A stretch of 64,000 nucleotides of DNA from Anditalea andensis (lineage in GTDB: Bacteria > Bacteroidota > Bacteroidia > Cytophagales > Cyclobacteriaceae). The notes under the pieces are model-generated. The model saw only the letters and a program-made list of their open reading frames with translations. It searched no databases and was not told the origin of the DNA. Below, piece by piece: positions 54,335 to 63,928 of the stretch. The position numbers and the translations under genes are program-made. The stretch is from NCBI RefSeq assembly GCF_000714815.1, contig NZ_JMIH01000018.1, positions 186,001 to 250,000 of the forward strand. Reading direction: 5' to 3'. Every line of letters starts with the position of its first letter. Positions within the stretch are counted from its first letter, which is position 1.

Positions 54335-54533
54335 AGTATATCATTTTTGTATATAAAAGCTACGCCAAACCTGTATTGTTTGCCTGAAGGGCATATTTGA
54401 ATAAAATAATAGCATTGCGGGTTTAGGGTGACGAACCAGATCAAGACTTATAAAATTTACTGATTGTATGTCAGAAAGTTATACAGTGGAAGTGTAAAAA
54501 ATACCCATACAGCCGATAAATAGGGCCAACTTG

Positions 54534-54566
54534 TTTGTTAAAATCAAATAATATGGTTTATATTTG
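54534..54566 (+). promoter_or_regulatory. Promoter for tRNA-Ser
   Basis: TTTG (54534-54537) and TATATTTG (54559-54566), a match to TTTG-N21-TAnnTTTG, 29 bp before the mature tRNA. Confidence 0.65.
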
Positions 54567-54595
54567 CAACACTTTAGAGAGACATAAAGCGATAC

Positions 54596-54684
54596 AGAGG
54601 GTTGGGTGAGTGGCTTAAACCAGCAGTTTGCTAAACTGTCGTACGGGTAATTCTGTACCGGGGGTTCGAATCCCCCACCCTCTA
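54596..54684 (+). tRNA. tRNA-Ser (anticodon GCT)
   Basis: 89 nt, class II tRNA. Acceptor arms AGAGGGT / ACCCTCT with discriminator A, anticodon stem GCAGT / ACTGT around TTGCTAA (anticodon GCT, reads AGC/AGU), long variable arm GTACGGGTAATTCTGTACC, and T-arm GGGGGTTCGAATCCCCC. No 3' CCA is encoded. Confidence 0.95.
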
Positions 54685-54692
54685 CTGAACAG

Positions 54693-54733
54693 AATCCTAA
54701 CTTACTGTTTGTCAGAAAGTTAGGATTTTTTTT
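54693..54733 (+). terminator. Terminator after tRNA-Ser
   Basis: Stem AATCCTAACTT / AAGTTAGGATT (54693-54703 with 54717-54727) and an eight-base T-tract. Confidence 0.85.
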
Positions 54734-55024
54734 ATGTTTATTGGGCTATTACTGTTGCTAAATTCGGATTTCAAGCTAACATTTCATAAAGTCCTTCTAA
54801 TTTTGAAATGAACAAAATCAGCATCTCCACTATAATTGAAGGTTAATCTTTCACTAAAAAAGGTATTTCTTATTTTTTTAATGCCGGCTAAAGTTAAACA
54901 TATGCTTGTGGGGTTTCAAAGTACTTCACAGACCACACGGGGGAAATTTGACTAAGTGCCGAAAATCCTGCACTTTCCAGTTCGCTGGCCTTAAGCTATA
55001 GCAGTGTTCTGCCTCTTATTTATT
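54734..55024. other. Gene-free stretch after tRNA-Ser
   Basis: About 290 bp with no ORF, RNA fold or integrase-like remnant recognised. The composition matches the decayed region downstream. Confidence 0.4.
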
Positions 55025-55919
55025 TTATAGACTCTTAAACACAAATTCTTTATACATACCTATCGGCATCATTCCCATTTCCATTCTTCTTTTATCCAAA
55101 TTGTCTATGTCTTCAGTAGGAGTCAATTCTACTGCCTTATTTAGAGGGTCAACTTTTGAGAATTGGGTTCCATATAACTGGTCTTGTCCATTATTGATCT
55201 GGATTCTGTCATAGAGATAAGCATAGCTTTGACTATCAATGTCGTCATTCTGTACAGCCTTCTCTATATTCTTCAGTTGTGATTTTTGCCATTGTTTGTC
55301 CATATCAGCATGTTGTATCATTAAAAATATCCCATTCATAGCATCTTTCCCAACTGATTTCCTTGTCGGAAAGCTATATTCTTTGAATATTTCTTTCAAC
55401 CTGTTCCTATGCTTTTCGTCAATCTCCATAGGTCCATATTTAGTTATTTTGGTTGTATCTTATTATATTTTAAAATAAAGTCATTCATACTATTTCCTCT
55501 CACTGCCTGATCGTCCACGTACATGATAATTAATTCTGCTTGAAGATTTTTATTCTCTACTCTTACCTGAGAAAATCCAAGGCATGGATTCACGTCTGCC
55601 AAAAACTGCTTAGTACAAACTTCTTGCAATATGTCCTCATCCAGGGTTTTTAATAACTCGGCTATTACATCATTCTTACCGAGGACATTCTATACTTCAA
55701 GCCCCGTAATAAGATATTTACTGTCTATTTTATTTGAAATACTCCTTAGAGAATCAAATTGTAAATTAGCAAGCTCGTCATTTTTTTCCATTGAGCTCCC
55801 TATCATTCGCCAACCAAGGCTCCAGATTTCTTCATCAGATATTTGGAGATTTTCATTTTGATTGCAAGACGCCAAAAAGCTAGAACTAAAACCAAAAATA
55901 CCAGTACTTTATTTTACAT
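55025..55919 (-). pseudogene. Broken DUF6624 lipoprotein gene
   Basis: Read together, three pieces make one DUF6624 protein. Upstream (55919 to about 55874) a hydrophobic signal NKVLVFLVLVLAF is interrupted by TAA at codon 2 and then shifts frame at a T-run just before LASC. The middle (about 55875-55444) carries SDEEIWSLGWRMIGSS and DQAVRGNSMND, but has an in-frame TAG at 55690-55692. The last piece (55025-55443) is in another frame and holds the conserved IDEKHRNRLKEIFKEYSFPT, IQHADMDKQWQ, YAYLYDRI and YGTQF. The conserved D-Q-A-V-R to N-R-L module is therefore split. The last piece could be translated alone from ATG at 55429 but would lack the export signal and half the fold. Confidence 0.8.
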
Positions 55920-56073
55920 TATATTAATTTCTTGATATAGGGTAGAACTTGTTTATTTATATACAAATGAACAATAACGATATCATTTCATTTGGCAATA
56001 AGTAGTGTTAGTTTGAGATAGTTCGAATTTACTGATTTTTGTATATATAGTTTATAAATTGATGTTTTCCAAA

Positions 56074-56988
56074 TCATGTAAATTTTGCATCCTGCAAAAG
56101 CTGTTCGCTTTGCTCCCAAAGCGCTACCATTAAACTGTTATCCTGAGCTAATTTGGAAGGTGCTGGAAAGGTTAGCTTTCCCGCCCGCAATGCGACATAA
56201 ACCTTGCCTTCCGGAACTTTTACCTTCCCCAAAGCTAAACTTGCTAATGACAAACCCGCGTCTTTAATACTGTTTGATTTCGGAAGTATTCGCTTTCTCA
56301 AAAACGGTATGGTAAAGACCTGCCAAGCAATACGCATAAATATCGTCCCTTTTTGTAGTAAACCGGTCCCGGGTGTGGGCCCTGGATCATATGCAATACA
56401 TTGCCAATTGTTTTGTTTTGCTTCTTTAGAATTAGCAAGTTGCCTTATAGTTAGTATAGTGCACAATTTAGAAGCAGCGTAAGCCCTTTGAGCATTGATA
56501 GTCATTTTCACATCCAGCGTAGTATCTTTTTCGGGATGTGCCAACCAAATTGCATTGGCGTGTACTGGTGGAGCAGATAAGGCATTTTCATCTGGGTTGT
56601 GCGTGCCACTTGTGGTCATTATGATTCTGGCATTGGTGTCCAAATAAGGCATCAATAATTTCAACAAATAAAAATGTGCCAAGTGGTTTACAGCAAAGGT
56701 GGATTCAAAACCATCAACAGTCCTTGAATTGATATCCGGGTGGTTCATACCTGCATTGCAAATAAGTATATGAATTTTTTCAGATTTGATATATTTTACC
56801 ACCTCAGCGGCAAACAAACGGACATTATCCAAACTTTCTAAATTAAGTGGAATATGCATTGCCCCTTGAATTTGGCTCTTTCTATTTCCCAAAATCATTT
56901 TTGTCCCCAATGTAGTCATCAATTCTTTTGAAGTGACTGCTCCAAATCCGGAAGTGCCCCCAGTCATTATGATGTTTAACTTTTTCAT
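56074..56988 (-). CDS. Short-chain dehydrogenase/reductase
   Basis: 304 residues. NAD(P)-binding TGGTSGFG (residues 9-16), ICNAGMNHPDINSRTVDGFE, Ser of MTTSGTHNP and the YAASK catalytic pair are intact. The length and the C-terminal extension resemble protochlorophyllide-reductase/WW-oxidoreductase-like SDRs. Substrate unknown. It lies 68 bp downstream of a Crp-family regulator on the same strand, and both sit in a decayed region, which suggests recent acquisition or loss around them. Confidence 0.88.
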   Translation of the reverse strand: MKKLNIIMTGGTSGFGAVTSKELMTTLGTKMILGNRKSQIQGAMHIPLNLESLDNVRLFAAEVVKYIKSEKIHILICNAGMNHPDINSRTVDGFESTFAVNHLAHFYLLKLLMPYLDTNARIIMTTSGTHNPDENALSAPPVHANAIWLAHPEKDTTLDVKMTINAQRAYAASKLCTILTIRQLANSKEAKQNNWQCIAYDPGPTPGTGLLQKGTIFMRIAWQVFTIPFLRKRILPKSNSIKDAGLSLASLALGKVKVPEGKVYVALRAGKLTFPAPSKLAQDNSLMVALWEQSEQLLQDAKFT

Positions 56989-57056
56989 ATTCTTTTGTTA
57001 TGGAACAAAGTTGCCATCAAAAAGGGGGAAATTATTTGCCATATGACAAAAACTAT

Positions 57057-57626
57057 TTAGCTGATGTTTTTTCTAATTCTGCTTAATGAAGATGGTGTAA
57101 TTCCTAAATATGAAGCCAGGTAGGATAATGGAATTCGATTGGTAAGCTTTGGATATTTTTCTAAAAACTTCAAATATCTCGTGGTGGCATCTTCAGAGAG
57201 TAAAGGATTTATTTTGTCTATTTTTTCAACCATTGCTTTTGAGAGGATTTTTTGAACGATTTTATCCCAACCAACAATGGTATTAGAGAGCTCTTGCCAA
57301 TTCTCTTGTGAAAACACAATTAACTTGCAGTCCGTAACAGCCTGAACATATCCTGTTGATGGGATTTTATTATCGAAACTGTTTAAATCCACAAAAAAAT
57401 TGTTTTCATCCATAAAGTAGCTGGTTATTTCCTCTCCTGTGTTGCTGTAGTAACAAAACCGGATCACTCCATCTAGGATGAAGCCCACCTTTCGGGCAAT
57501 TTTTCCTGCCTCCGAAAAATATTCTCCTTTCTTAAGTGCTGATTCTTGTGCTTTTTGGGATATAAATCCTATTTGTTGTTGGTTTAAATTTCCAAATTGC
57601 AGTATGTATTCAATCAACATCTCCAT
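57057..57626 (-). CDS. Crp/Fnr-family transcriptional regulator
   Basis: 189 residues. N-terminal cyclic-nucleotide-type beta roll (YFSEAGKIARKVGFILDGVI, YYSNTGEEITSYFMDENNFF), long dimer helix and a C-terminal HTH (IPLSYLASYLGITPSSLSRI). The usual Arg-x-Glu phosphate cassette for cAMP is not obvious, and no Cys cluster for Fe-S is present, so the ligand is unclear. Probable regulator of the adjacent SDR gene. Confidence 0.85.
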   Translation of the reverse strand: MEMLIEYILQFGNLNQQQIGFISQKAQESALKKGEYFSEAGKIARKVGFILDGVIRFCYYSNTGEEITSYFMDENNFFVDLNSFDNKIPSTGYVQAVTDCKLIVFSQENWQELSNTIVGWDKIVQKILSKAMVEKIDKINPLLSEDATTRYLKFLEKYPKLTNRIPLSYLASYLGITPSSLSRIRKNIS

Positions 57627-57754
57627 GTCTACAAATTAGTTAAAGTATAGGTATATTAATTATAATATTAAGGTAGAAAAATGGCGGCTTTGTTTTTAGA
57701 ATATTCATCAGAAAAAAGCATTTATCATTTCGTTTGGACTTAAGATTAACATAA

Positions 57755-58048
57755 TTATTTATTGAATTCCCTTTCTATTAATAGTATTTTCAGTCCAACT
57801 GGGTCGGGTTTTCTGGGGTTCTGATCTATAATTATTTTTATGGATTTTCTGACCTTTTCATCTCCTGAAGGAACTTCACGGAGCAATTGTTTCAGTTGCA
57901 AAGCAAGTGATCTATACTTACTTCTTTCGTTGGTGTATCAGACGGAAGCTTTACTTCGTCGGTTTCAGCCCCGTAATGCATGATCCATTCGACTTATCTC
58001 CGTGAGGCTGTTCTTGTTACAGAAGTCTTCGATTTTTTTATAATCCAT
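57755..58048 (-). pseudogene. Frameshifted remnant of a small protein gene
   Basis: Reading from ATG at 58048 gives MDYKKIEDFCNKNSLTEISR, then two TGA stops in frame. In the +1 frame the middle stays open (HYGAETDEVKLPSDTPTKEV). The original frame then resumes as KYRSLALQLKQLLREVPSGDE and continues to the stop at 57755. Two compensating indels in an ORF of about 97 codons explain this. No family recognised. It lies just upstream of the Crp/SDR pair. Confidence 0.45.
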
Positions 58049-58235
58049 AATGGGTTATTTTCTAAAAATTAGAAAAAGCTTAGGGAGATGTCTAAGAAAT
58101 ATATACTCATATAAGTCTAAACCGGGAAAATATATACTGCCTAATGATAAAAGTAGTGGCTTTATCATACTCAAAGTATAAGCTTTCCAAGCTTATTTTT
58201 TTTACAAAAAACGTTAAAGACTCAAAAGGGAGGTG

Positions 58236-60650
58236 CTACTCACTCTTCAATATTTCCGCCGGATTAGCCCTTGCCACCCCAAGTGAATGAAAACCCACCA
58301 CCAGTAAGGTCAATATCAGCACACCAAATCCCACACCCCCAAACATGAGGTATGGCATATCTATTTTATAGGCAAAATCCTGCAACCACATATTGCTGAG
58401 GTAATAGGCCGGATAAAATGCCAATACAAATGAAATCAGCACCAACCAGACATACTGAGAGGACATCAGTCCGATAAGCTGCAAAACCCCAGCTCCAAGT
58501 ATTTTGCGGATACTGATTTCTTTTGTCCGCTGGGCAATGGTAAAAGATGAAAGTCCAAATAATCCCAATATGGATATCAGGATGGCCATACCTGAGGCAA
58601 AACCCATGACCCCCTGTATCTTACGGTCCTCCTCATAAAATTGAGCCAACTGTTCATCCATGAAAGTGAATGAAGCTGATTCTTGCGGATACATTTCCTT
58701 ATATATATTTTCCAACCTTTCTTTAGCCACTGCCAGGTTTTGCTTGCCCGATACTTTGGCCACTAACAGGTTAAAATAATCAGGATTATAGGTCAGTGCC
58801 ATAGGCATGATCTCTTCTTTCAGACTTCTTGCGTTGAAATTGTCAATGACCCCAACTATGGTTTTGGTATCCCCTCCCAACCTGACAGTGGCCCCAATGG
58901 CTTCCAAAGGATGGTTGAAACCGGCCTCCTTAAGAAAATTACGGTTGACCAATAATTCATCTTTTATGTTTCTGGCTTTTTCTCCCCCCAGCAATTTGAT
59001 CTGATGGACATCCACAAAGGCCGAGTCCACGTTCATCACATGAATGTTTATCCTGGTTTCACTGGTATCTTTGGTGAGATAAAGATCTGATGTCCAGATG
59101 CTGTAGGAAGACACCAATACACCGCTAAGGCTTACTCCTTCGACAAAACTTTCATTTCTCAATCTTTCCGCCATGCTCTCCCTTGCGTCTCTATCCCCCA
59201 TAAATGGAAGATTGGTGTAAAGCACGGCATCCTTTTCAAAACCCAAAGGCTGTGAACTTATATAATTAAGTTGGGTGGTCAACACCGTAACCAAAATAAT
59301 AAAAGCAATGGAGGCGGAAAATTGGAGTACTGTAAGATTTTTTCTTAAGAATACCCCCATAGAAAAACCGTGCACATGATGTACCTCCCCTTTGAGTGCT
59401 CTTTGAGGCTGGTATCTTGCCAGCACCAGAGCAGGATACAATCCTGAGACCAGGGTAAGCAGCAACATCAACCCAAAAAGAAATAACAAACTCAGATGGT
59501 TGACATAGGAAGGCTCAAAACCTTGGGGAAGATAATCCTTGAAATATTGTGTGATCAGGTATGCCATTAAAACAGCCACCATCCCTGCGATCAATACTAT
59601 GGCAAAAGTTTCACTCAAAAACTGTACTATCAACTGTACCCTCTGACTGCCCAAAGTTTTTCTGATGCCTACCTCTTTTGCCTTATTAATGGCCTGGGCA
59701 GTCTCCAGGTTGATAAAATTAAGGCAGGCAAGCAAAAGAATAATGATACCGATATAAACCAGTCCATCCAACATGGCCTGGGAAACTGCTGTATTGTCAA
59801 AATTCTCATTAAAATGTAGGTTGGCCAGTGGTTCAGCAAAAAAAACATTCTTTGTATCCGCTTTGTCAGCATAGTATTTATCGGAAATTGTTTTCAGCCC
59901 TTCATCAATGTCTGCGATGGTGCTTTGTTCAGCAGCCAATATAAACAACTGACTGGAGGAATTGAGATTGCTCCAAGTGTGAAGACCATACCAATCCTCT
60001 TTTTCTTTTAACTTAATAGTGCTGAAGGAAATAAAATCCTGAAAAAAGAAATCCGTTTTTCCCTCATAATCCTTGACCACGCCTTTTACCTGCGCCCTGA
60101 TGGAATCATTGGCATCTATCCAAAGCATTTCCTTGCCCAAAACATCGTGAGGTGACAGTCCTGGGAAATACTTTTCCATACTGGCCAAGGTGATCACCGC
60201 AGACCCCGGTTCCTCCAAAGCAGTCACCGGTTCCCCTGCCACCCATTCTCGCTGAAAAATCTGCATAAAACCGGGATCAGCAAAAACCACATTGTTGCTT
60301 CTACCTATCTGTTTGTTTTGCTCGGGTAAAATTACCATGGTTTCATGCAAAACATATAACCTTCCCTTAGTGGAGATATTGGCAAGTTCTGCGTCGATCA
60401 TTTCCCCCAGTGGTCCCGGAGTGGCCGAACTCTGGAAAAAACTTCCCGGCTCCCACTCCAAGCTGGAATTGATCCTATAAATCCTGTCCGCATTTACATG
60501 AAAGGTATCAAAGCCATGGGCAAACCAGACCATATTGAAAACCAACAAACAGGCAGCCATGCCCAAAGAAAGTCCCAAAACATGCACCAAGGTCCTTAAT
60601 TTGTTCCTCCTGATATTTCTGATAGCGATGATAATATAGTTTTTTAGCAT
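58236..60650 (-). CDS. FtsX/MacB-type ABC transporter permease
   Basis: 804 residues from ATG at 60650 (the start at 60701 adds 17 residues not typical of the family). N-terminal helix YIIIAIRNIRRNKLRTLVHV, first MacB periplasmic core (residues 50-270), FtsX block around residues 290-420 with VGIRKTLGSQRVQLIVQFLSE, second periplasmic core (about 430-660), and the last FtsX block with AQRTKEISIRKILGAGVLQL. Proteins of this double-FtsX form in Bacteroidota often work with a separate ATPase, and no ATPase gene is adjacent. The substrate is unknown. Confidence 0.88.
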   Translation of the reverse strand: MLKNYIIIAIRNIRRNKLRTLVHVLGLSLGMAACLLVFNMVWFAHGFDTFHVNADRIYRINSSLEWEPGSFFQSSATPGPLGEMIDAELANISTKGRLYVLHETMVILPEQNKQIGRSNNVVFADPGFMQIFQREWVAGEPVTALEEPGSAVITLASMEKYFPGLSPHDVLGKEMLWIDANDSIRAQVKGVVKDYEGKTDFFFQDFISFSTIKLKEKEDWYGLHTWSNLNSSSQLFILAAEQSTIADIDEGLKTISDKYYADKADTKNVFFAEPLANLHFNENFDNTAVSQAMLDGLVYIGIIILLLACLNFINLETAQAINKAKEVGIRKTLGSQRVQLIVQFLSETFAIVLIAGMVAVLMAYLITQYFKDYLPQGFEPSYVNHLSLLFLFGLMLLLTLVSGLYPALVLARYQPQRALKGEVHHVHGFSMGVFLRKNLTVLQFSASIAFIILVTVLTTQLNYISSQPLGFEKDAVLYTNLPFMGDRDARESMAERLRNESFVEGVSLSGVLVSSYSIWTSDLYLTKDTSETRINIHVMNVDSAFVDVHQIKLLGGEKARNIKDELLVNRNFLKEAGFNHPLEAIGATVRLGGDTKTIVGVIDNFNARSLKEEIMPMALTYNPDYFNLLVAKVSGKQNLAVAKERLENIYKEMYPQESASFTFMDEQLAQFYEEDRKIQGVMGFASGMAILISILGLFGLSSFTIAQRTKEISIRKILGAGVLQLIGLMSSQYVWLVLISFVLAFYPAYYLSNMWLQDFAYKIDMPYLMFGGVGFGVLILTLLVVGFHSLGVARANPAEILKSE

Positions 60651-61251
60651 AATGCCCAATGATTGATGTCGGATATTTGACATGTTTTTTTTATACGCCA
60701 CACCTCACCGTCTGAGCCGATGAGCGTAACAGCAGTCCGGGAATTTGCAGAGAAGTTTAGCATACGGAACCTCAAAACACGTTTACTTATCCCCACAGTG
60801 GAATAGGTATCGCATATGGATTCCACATTTTTAGCTTTGTCCACTTTGCGTGAACGGAATGTTGTCCCCTCTAGTACCTAAATTAACTTCGTGAAACCTC
60901 TTTGTGCTCCTTTATCCAGGCTATAAGCAGATAATTGTATAGCATATTCCTTAATCTTACATTATTAAAAATCCCTGACATACATATAAGTATTCCGGGA
61001 TGATATCTCTTTTCCAATACAGGTGCCAAACAGAAGGGGCCCAATTTGCATAAAACATTGCATTCTTAAGAATATGGGTATTCTTTGCGCACAATATTGT
61101 CCGAAGGCGGACGAAAACTGCTGTATTACAAATAAATTTACCAAATTGAACTAAAAAACGGTTTTACTTAAATTAATTTAATGCTCATGCCGTAATCCTA
61201 GGAATCAGAAAGCAACGTGCTTTATATGGATCTGTATATTATATACATGGT
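60651..61251. other. Gene-free stretch before the IS256 remnant
   Basis: About 600 bp with no coherent frame. A hairpin (ATCCC / GGGAT near 60971-61003) is the only structure noted. Probably decayed DNA. Confidence 0.4.
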
Positions 61252-61744
61252 CATATCAAACTAATAAGGCAAAACTGGAATATTTCCTGAGACAGCTTCA
61301 GAAGCGTACCGTGGGTGAAAACATAATCATCTCCATGTATGCCAAAGGGATATCAAATCAGGATATTGAGGAGCAGGTTCGTGAGTTATATGACATAAAT
61401 GTATCCACCTCTACCATATCAAGGATCACCAGTGCCGTCACCGAAGATATTACTGTATAGAGAAACAGACCCCTGGATTCATTTTACTTCATTGTATGGA
61501 TGGACGGAATCTTCTTCCAGGTAAGGGAAAATTCAAAGGTTGTTAACAAGGCATATTATATTGCCGTAGGCTTAAAACCAATGGACTAAAAGAAATTATG
61601 GGACTATGGCTGGGGAAAAATGAATCCTATGCTTTTTGGGTGGGTGTGCTCATAGACCTTAAAGCCAGAGTGGTCGGGGATATACTTATTACAGTCACTG
61701 ATAATCTCAACGGTTTTACCGAGACCAGAGGAACCAACCTATAG
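61252..61744 (+). pseudogene. IS256-family transposase remnant
   Basis: Translations in sequence give ENIIISMYAKGISNQDIEEQ and NVSTSTISRITSAVTEDI, then a TAG, RPLDSFYFIVWMDGIFFQV, VVNKAYYIAVGLK, and after a frame change GLKEIMGLWLGKNESYAF and GDILITVTDNLNGFTET. This matches the central part of IS256 transposases, with two Asp positions of the DDE triad recognisable in WMDGIF and VTDNLNGF. The N-terminus, C-terminus (with the Glu) and inverted repeats are missing, so it is dead. Confidence 0.85.
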
Positions 61745-61823
61745 ACTTCCACCGGAGTAAGTTGCTTGCCTTTTAGAAGAAACCTTAAATCAGTATTCAA
61801 AATTCAGGAAACCTTATTATTAA

Positions 61824-62252
61824 CCTAGTATCGATACCGCTACACGACACTTTAAAAATGAGATACTTACTTTGTCGGTGAAGGTACCTGATGAGCCCAA
61901 GAGGCTGGTTTATTTGAAAGTGACGGAGAAAGAACTGCTGGTGAGCTGTGATTTTGATACAGATCGTACTTATCTGAGCCGCTATGCCTATTATGCTTTA
62001 TTGGCTCAAATGAACTATGATGGGTAGCGATAACTTTGAAAATTATTTATGGCCGGATTTCTTTGACCCCAAAGAGGAGAGATATGGGAAACTTGGAAGG
62101 CACCTAACAATGACTTTTTTTGTTTTGATGACAGATAATCCTATATTTAACCATAAGGGCAGTTGGAAAATATTTTGAAGCGCAGATATACAGGCGTTCA
62201 GATAAAGAAGGGTTTTTTCGCAATTATAGAGACGTATCCTAACCTTGAAGTT
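61824..62252 (+). pseudogene. Multiply frameshifted gene remnant, family not recognised
   Basis: Three coherent pieces in different frames: ATRHFKNEILTLSVKVPDEP...LSRYAYYALLAQMNYDG (ends at TAG 62025), then DNFENYLWPDFFDPKEERYG, then KYFEAQIYRRSDKEGFFRN to a stop shortly before zwf. Frame changes lie near 62028 and 62160. The pieces read as one globular protein. I do not recognise it and it has no transposase feature. Its loss brings zwf directly after the debris. Confidence 0.5.
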
Positions 62253-62258
62253 TAAAGA

Positions 62259-63779
62259 ATGAAATTAAAAACAGAAAAGAAAAACGAGTCTACTGTCATT
62301 ATCGTTTTCGGTGGCACAGGTGATTTAGCTAAAAGAAAGCTAATCCCTGCGTTTTATAACCTGTATCTAGATGGCTGGATGCCGGATAATCTGGCCATAT
62401 ATGGCCTCGGCCGTACAGCATTGAATGATGAAAGTTACCGGGAGAATTTATTTCACAGCTTGACTGAATTTTCAAGAAGCGGGAAACCGGAACCGGAAAA
62501 ATGGGAACATTTTAAAAAGTTTCTGCACTACCTTCCTTCCAACATTGACGATGCCCAATCTTATCAGGAATTATACTCCGAAATAGAGCATCAGGAAAAA
62601 GCATGGGGACAAAGGGCAAACCGGCTTTTTTATCTGTCTGTAGCTCCCAAATTCATAGAGACCGCCTGTAGGAATTTAAGTACCCACGGTCTGGCAGAGG
62701 ATATAAAGAAAGACAGGATCATTATCGAAAAGCCATTTGGCTATGATAAGGATTCAGCCATTGCTTTAAACAACATGCTATCCGAAGTATTTAGCGAAAA
62801 GCAGGTGTACAGAATAGACCACTATTTAGGAAAAGAAACCGTCCAGAATATACTCGCATTTCGTTTTGCCAATACTTTGTTTGAACCGCTTTGGAACCGC
62901 AACTATATTGAATACATACAAATAACGGTAGCCGAGGATGTGGGTGTTGGAGACCGTGGCGGGTATTATGACGGATCGGGGGCTTTGAGGGATATGATTC
63001 AAAACCATCTGCTGCAGATTCTGTGTATGATCGCCATGGAGCCTCCGGTGACTTTTGAAGCAGAAGAAATACGCAACAGAAAAGTAGATGTGCTGAAAGC
63101 CATTAGGCGCATACCCGTAGAAGACGTACACCATTACGCGGTAAGGGGACAATATGCCGCAGGGTGGATAAAAGGAAAAGAAGTAAAGGGATATCGGGAT
63201 GAAGGGGAAACAGATAAAAATTCGTCCACCGAAACCTATGCTGCCATTAAATTTTACCTGGACAACTGGCGCTGGCAGGATGTCCCCTTTTACCTTAGAA
63301 CCGGTAAAAGGATGCTTGAAAAGACTTCTTCTATTACGATTCAGTTCAGGCCCATCCCTCATACTACCTTTCCGACCAGCCATGCCGACGGCATAGCTCC
63401 CAACCGTCTGACCATTAATATCCAGCCCCAAATGGATATAAAATTGCGCTTTATGACCAAGAAGCCTGGATTGGAAATGAACCTGAGTGCTTCTGAAATG
63501 ATATTTAATTATGACAGTTGCTCCACCCAGACACCAGAGGCCTATGAGACCTTGTTATTGGACGCCATGCTGGGAGACACGACGCTCTTTATGCGAGCAG
63601 ACCAGGTAGAAGAAGCCTGGGATGTGCTGGCATCTATCCAGCAGGTATGGCAACAAGGCGGGGATGATTTCCCAAATTATGTAGCAGGAAGCTGGGGACC
63701 GGAAAAAGCGGAAGCATTGATAGCCAGGGAAGGACATTTCTGGGCTATGGATATTAAGAAAAATGATAAGAAGCCATAA
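62259..63779 (+). CDS. zwf: Glucose-6-phosphate 1-dehydrogenase
   Basis: 506 residues, full length. NADP site [20 protein letters not shown], active-site [13 protein letters not shown] (His at the proton-abstraction position), and [18 protein letters not shown]. It oxidises glucose-6-phosphate to 6-phosphogluconolactone, giving NADPH. ATG at 62259 lies seven bases after the end of the degraded gene. It is followed by a probable lactonase gene 149 bp downstream, and its product feeds Gnd encoded at 49679. Confidence 0.96.
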   Translation: MKLKTEKKNESTVIIVFGGTGDLAKRKLIPAFYNLYLDGWMPDNLAIYGLGRTALNDESYRENLFHSLTEFSRSGKPEPEKWEHFKKFLHYLPSNIDDAQSYQELYSEIEHQEKAWGQRANRLFYLSVAPKFIETACRNLSTHGLAEDIKKDRIIIEKPFGYDKDSAIALNNMLSEVFSEKQVYRIDHYLGKETVQNILAFRFANTLFEPLWNRNYIEYIQITVAEDVGVGDRGGYYDGSGALRDMIQNHLLQILCMIAMEPPVTFEAEEIRNRKVDVLKAIRRIPVEDVHHYAVRGQYAAGWIKGKEVKGYRDEGETDKNSSTETYAAIKFYLDNWRWQDVPFYLRTGKRMLEKTSSITIQFRPIPHTTFPTSHADGIAPNRLTINIQPQMDIKLRFMTKKPGLEMNLSASEMIFNYDSCSTQTPEAYETLLLDAMLGDTTLFMRADQVEEAWDVLASIQQVWQQGGDDFPNYVAGSWGPEKAEALIAREGHFWAMDIKKNDKKP

Positions 63780-63928
63780 AAATCCGCAATGATTCAGGCA
63801 AGCAATATGCTTTTTTAAGGGCGTAAGAAGAAGACAGAAAATGCATCTTCTTCTATTGCCTATCATTTAGTAATTGATATTTACTATCTGTAGAATAATC
63901 GTGTGGATATACCTCTAAAATTTAAAGG

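Noticed and set aside
60702-61251. Possible tRNA or attachment site near the IS256 remnant
   Set aside because: No cloverleaf or repeat of a tRNA 3' end found.
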